Made by a program: the position numbers and the translations under genes. DNA of 15,651 bases from CAZSXS01 sp964611385 (GTDB taxonomy: Bacteria > Bacillota > Clostridia > Lachnospirales > CAYPQA01), in the NCBI GenBank assembly GCA_964611385.1, contig CAZSXS010000084.1, positions 1 to 15,651 on the forward strand, in the 5' to 3' direction. Below are positions 13,798-15,651 of the stretch, in pieces; the stretch's first letter is position 1, and each line of letters opens with the position of its first letter. Under the pieces are notes generated by a model that saw only the letters and a program-made list of their open reading frames with translations, did no database searches and had not been told where the DNA came from.

Positions 13798-15573
13798 TCA
13801 CTTCCTCAAGTTAATCTCTCGTATCTTATCGGCGTCCACCTTAATCGCTCTTGGCTCATCCATCAAGCCGTTGATCTCTTGCTGAACATCGCTGACTTGG
13901 GTGTAGCAGTAGCCGCAGATGTAGCCCAAGGACTTGATGGCACCCGTAATGCGCTCAAAGCGGCGGATAAAGTCTTCCTCATCCTTCACCTTGTTCCCAT
14001 AGCCCCAGCCGGATTCGGACTGGAAGGCAATCCCGCCGAACTCACTGATGATGATGGGCTGATTTTTGTACTGGAAGCCGTCGGCAAAGGCGTACTTGCA
14101 GCCAGCTACGGGCATACGGTTGTTGATGATGGCCTCCTTGTCCTTGAAGATACGGATGAAGTCCTCTCCACTTTCCACATAATCGTGTAGGGTCAGAATG
14201 TCGGATATCGTGTGCTCCCAGCCATCATTGGTGATGACGGGCCGCATCTTGTCAAAGGCCTTCGTCAGGTAATAGATACTCATGGTAAAGCTCTGCTCCT
14301 GGGAGCAGGTTTTAATGTTGGGCACGCCCCAAGACTCGTTAAAGGGAGTCCAAACCACAATAGAAGGGTGGTTGTAGTTCTGTGCCACGACTTCCATCCA
14401 TTCCTTCGTAAAGTTAGTAACAGCCTTATCCGAAAAAGCATAGGTGCCCGCCATTTCGCTCCAGACCAAAAGCCCCTTAACATCCGCCCAGTATAAAAAG
14501 CGCTCGTCCTCTAGCTTCATATGCTTACGGACTCCGTTGTAGCCCAGTTGCTTAATTTTATCAATGTCTTCTATTAAGGCATCCTCCGAGGGCGGGGTCA
14601 GGTGACTATCCGGCCAGTAGCCCTGGTCTAAGATCAAACGCTGATAATAAGGCTGCTCGTTTAATAAAAATTGGGCGTTTTCAGTGGAAACCTTTCTTAA
14701 CCCAAAGTAGGACAGAAGCTCATCTATCACTTCCCCGTTTTTCAGCAGGCGGATTTCCAAATCATAGAGCTGAGGGTTTCCCGGCCACCAGAGGAAAAGG
14801 CCGGAGGCAGGAGCAAGGCTGGACTTAAGATTCAAGGAAAGGCTCTTATGAACAGAAACGCTCTGAACAAGCCTTACAATTTCTATCCCTTTGAAGCTGG
14901 CAACGACTTCAAGGCTCAGATCTCCAGTGTTACTTGCACTGTCATATGTAGCGTTATATGCAGGCTCTTCATTCAATTCATATTCAAGCTCCAAAAAACC
15001 TCGGTTGATATCCGGGGTCAGTTTTAGCCTTTGGACGTAAAATGAAGAAACCTCCTCCAACCAAACACTTTTCCAAATACCCGTAGTCTGCACATACCAA
15101 CAGCCATAATTATTCTTTAAAGTACGCTGCTTTCCTCTCGGCTGCTCTGGGCTGAGGCTATCTTGAACCATGACAGAGATCAAGTTTTCCCCATCAACCA
15201 GAGCCTCCGTAATATCAAAGCTAAATCGGGCATAGGCGCCCTGATGTTCACCGATTTTCAGCCCATTCACCCACACATGGCAGTGATAATCCACGCCTTC
15301 AAAATGAAGGAGCGTGCGTTTACCGCTACACTGGTGGGTGATCTTTTTTTGGTACCAAACGCAGTCATGAGGGCTTTCGTCCTGAATGCCACTCAGCTTT
15401 GTTTCGTAAGTAAAGGGGACCTCAATGGTATGGCTTTTTTGGAAGCCCTTAAACCAGGCTTCAGCGAGGCCCTTTCTGGAATCATCAAAACAAAAATCCC
15501 AGGCTCCGTCCAGGCTCGTCCAAGTTTTTCTGACCAACTGCGGTCTGGGGTAATTCTTACAATAACACTTCAT
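13798..15573 (-). CDS. Glycoside hydrolase family 2 protein (beta-galactosidase/beta-glucuronidase-like)
   Basis: 591 aa from the second ATG (15573), 6 nt after AGGAGG; the ATG at 15579 abuts that site directly. Domain order is typical of GH2: an N-terminal sugar-binding jelly roll (about 10-175, with SLDGAWDF, then GVDYHCHVWVNG and the TTGIWKSVWLE boundary), an immunoglobulin-like domain (about 175-295), and a C-terminal TIM barrel (about 300-591). The catalytic pair is visible: acid/base E413 in TPFNESWG and nucleophile E511 in IIISEFGG. There is no signal peptide, so it probably acts in the cytoplasm on imported oligosaccharides or glycosides. At 591 residues it belongs to the short GH2 enzymes and lacks the extra domains of LacZ. 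The substrate cannot be fixed from the sequence. No sugar transporter or regulator lies next to it in the window. Confidence 0.9.
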   Translation of the reverse strand: MKCYCKNYPRPQLVRKTWTSLDGAWDFCFDDSRKGLAEAWFKGFQKSHTIEVPFTYETKLSGIQDESPHDCVWYQKKITHQCSGKRTLLHFEGVDYHCHVWVNGLKIGEHQGAYARFSFDITEALVDGENLISVMVQDSLSPEQPRGKQRTLKNNYGCWYVQTTGIWKSVWLEEVSSFYVQRLKLTPDINRGFLELEYELNEEPAYNATYDSASNTGDLSLEVVASFKGIEIVRLVQSVSVHKSLSLNLKSSLAPASGLFLWWPGNPQLYDLEIRLLKNGEVIDELLSYFGLRKVSTENAQFLLNEQPYYQRLILDQGYWPDSHLTPPSEDALIEDIDKIKQLGYNGVRKHMKLEDERFLYWADVKGLLVWSEMAGTYAFSDKAVTNFTKEWMEVVAQNYNHPSIVVWTPFNESWGVPNIKTCSQEQSFTMSIYYLTKAFDKMRPVITNDGWEHTISDILTLHDYVESGEDFIRIFKDKEAIINNRMPVAGCKYAFADGFQYKNQPIIISEFGGIAFQSESGWGYGNKVKDEEDFIRRFERITGAIKSLGYICGYCYTQVSDVQQEINGLMDEPRAIKVDADKIREINLRK

Positions 15574-15579
15574 ATTCAT

Positions 15580-15585
15580 CCTCCT
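15580..15585 (-). promoter_or_regulatory. Ribosome binding site deciding the glycosidase start
   Basis: AGGAGG on the minus strand is 6 nt from the ATG at 15573 but directly abuts the ATG at 15579, which favours the inner start. Confidence 0.65.
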
Positions 15586-15599
15586 ATTTTAAAACCGCT

Positions 15600-15613
15600 A
15601 AAACCGTGGGGGG
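15600..15613. repeat. 14-nt direct repeat, right copy flanking the glycosidase gene
   Basis: AAAACCGTGGGGGG is identical to 13688-13701. The two copies bracket the glycosidase gene about 1.9 kb apart in the same orientation. Confidence 0.6.
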
Positions 15614-15624
15614 AAGGAGAAGAA

Positions 15625-15651
15625 AACTTTTTTCAAACGGCGAAAAAAGTT
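15625..15651. terminator. Inverted repeat at the window edge, possible terminator
   Basis: AACTTTTTTC (15625-15634) pairs perfectly with GAAAAAAGTT (15642-15651) around a 7-nt loop. The stem is AT-rich and reaches the window edge, so a following T-tract cannot be judged. It may end a gene outside the window. Confidence 0.35.

Noticed and set aside
13879..14190. 103-aa plus-strand ORF opposite the glycosidase gene
   Set aside because: Antisense to the GH2 catalytic barrel whose catalytic residues are intact in the minus frame; no independent support.

Overview
The window looks like part of a low-to-moderate GC Bacillota (Clostridia-like) chromosome. The reasons are strong AGGAGG/GGAGGTGAT-type ribosome binding sites, TTGNNN-17-TATAAT promoters, a LytTR/DUF3021 regulator pair, and gene families typical of that phylum. 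I see no rRNA, tRNA, CRISPR array or transposase. The identity calls rest on motifs read by eye, not on database searches.

Layout. (1) 109-1607, plus strand: three overlapping small membrane-protein genes: a cysteine-rich DUF4395-like protein, an Lgt-like protein with altered catalytic residues, and a three-helix hypothetical protein. They end at a hairpin (1671-1707) that can also terminate the convergent operon. (2) 1788-7188, minus strand: a compact three-gene operon. Its first gene encodes a 673-aa protein with an N-terminal endonuclease IV / sugar isomerase-like TIM barrel. Two genes for DUF262 (GmrS/ParB-like, DGQQR motif) proteins follow, and neither shows a recognisable DUF1524 HNH nuclease domain. 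This is the best candidate for an undescribed system, probably anti-phage or nucleic-acid directed. (3) 7189-7480: divergent promoter region. (4) 7481-11072, plus: two overlapping genes for type I ABC exporter half-transporters, probably a heterodimer. (5) 11085-13678, plus: a LytTR regulatory operon (LytTR DNA-binding protein, DUF3021 membrane protein, ABC ATPase, ABC-2 permease). It is preceded by three 21-bp-phased direct repeats next to a near-consensus promoter, which suggests autoregulation. A strong terminator (13729-13767) follows. (6) 13798-15573, minus: a family 2 glycoside hydrolase, flanked on both sides by the same 14-nt sequence. The right edge of the window ends in a perfect inverted repeat.

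How the genes work together. In the minus operon, I infer that the DUF262 proteins supply the sensor/NTPase function and the metal-dependent TIM-barrel protein is the effector. In the LytTR operon, the DUF3021 protein is expected to hold the LytTR regulator inactive at the membrane until a stress signal arrives, after which the regulator induces its own operon and the exporter. The two-gene exporter upstream has its own promoter; its cargo cannot be read from the window.
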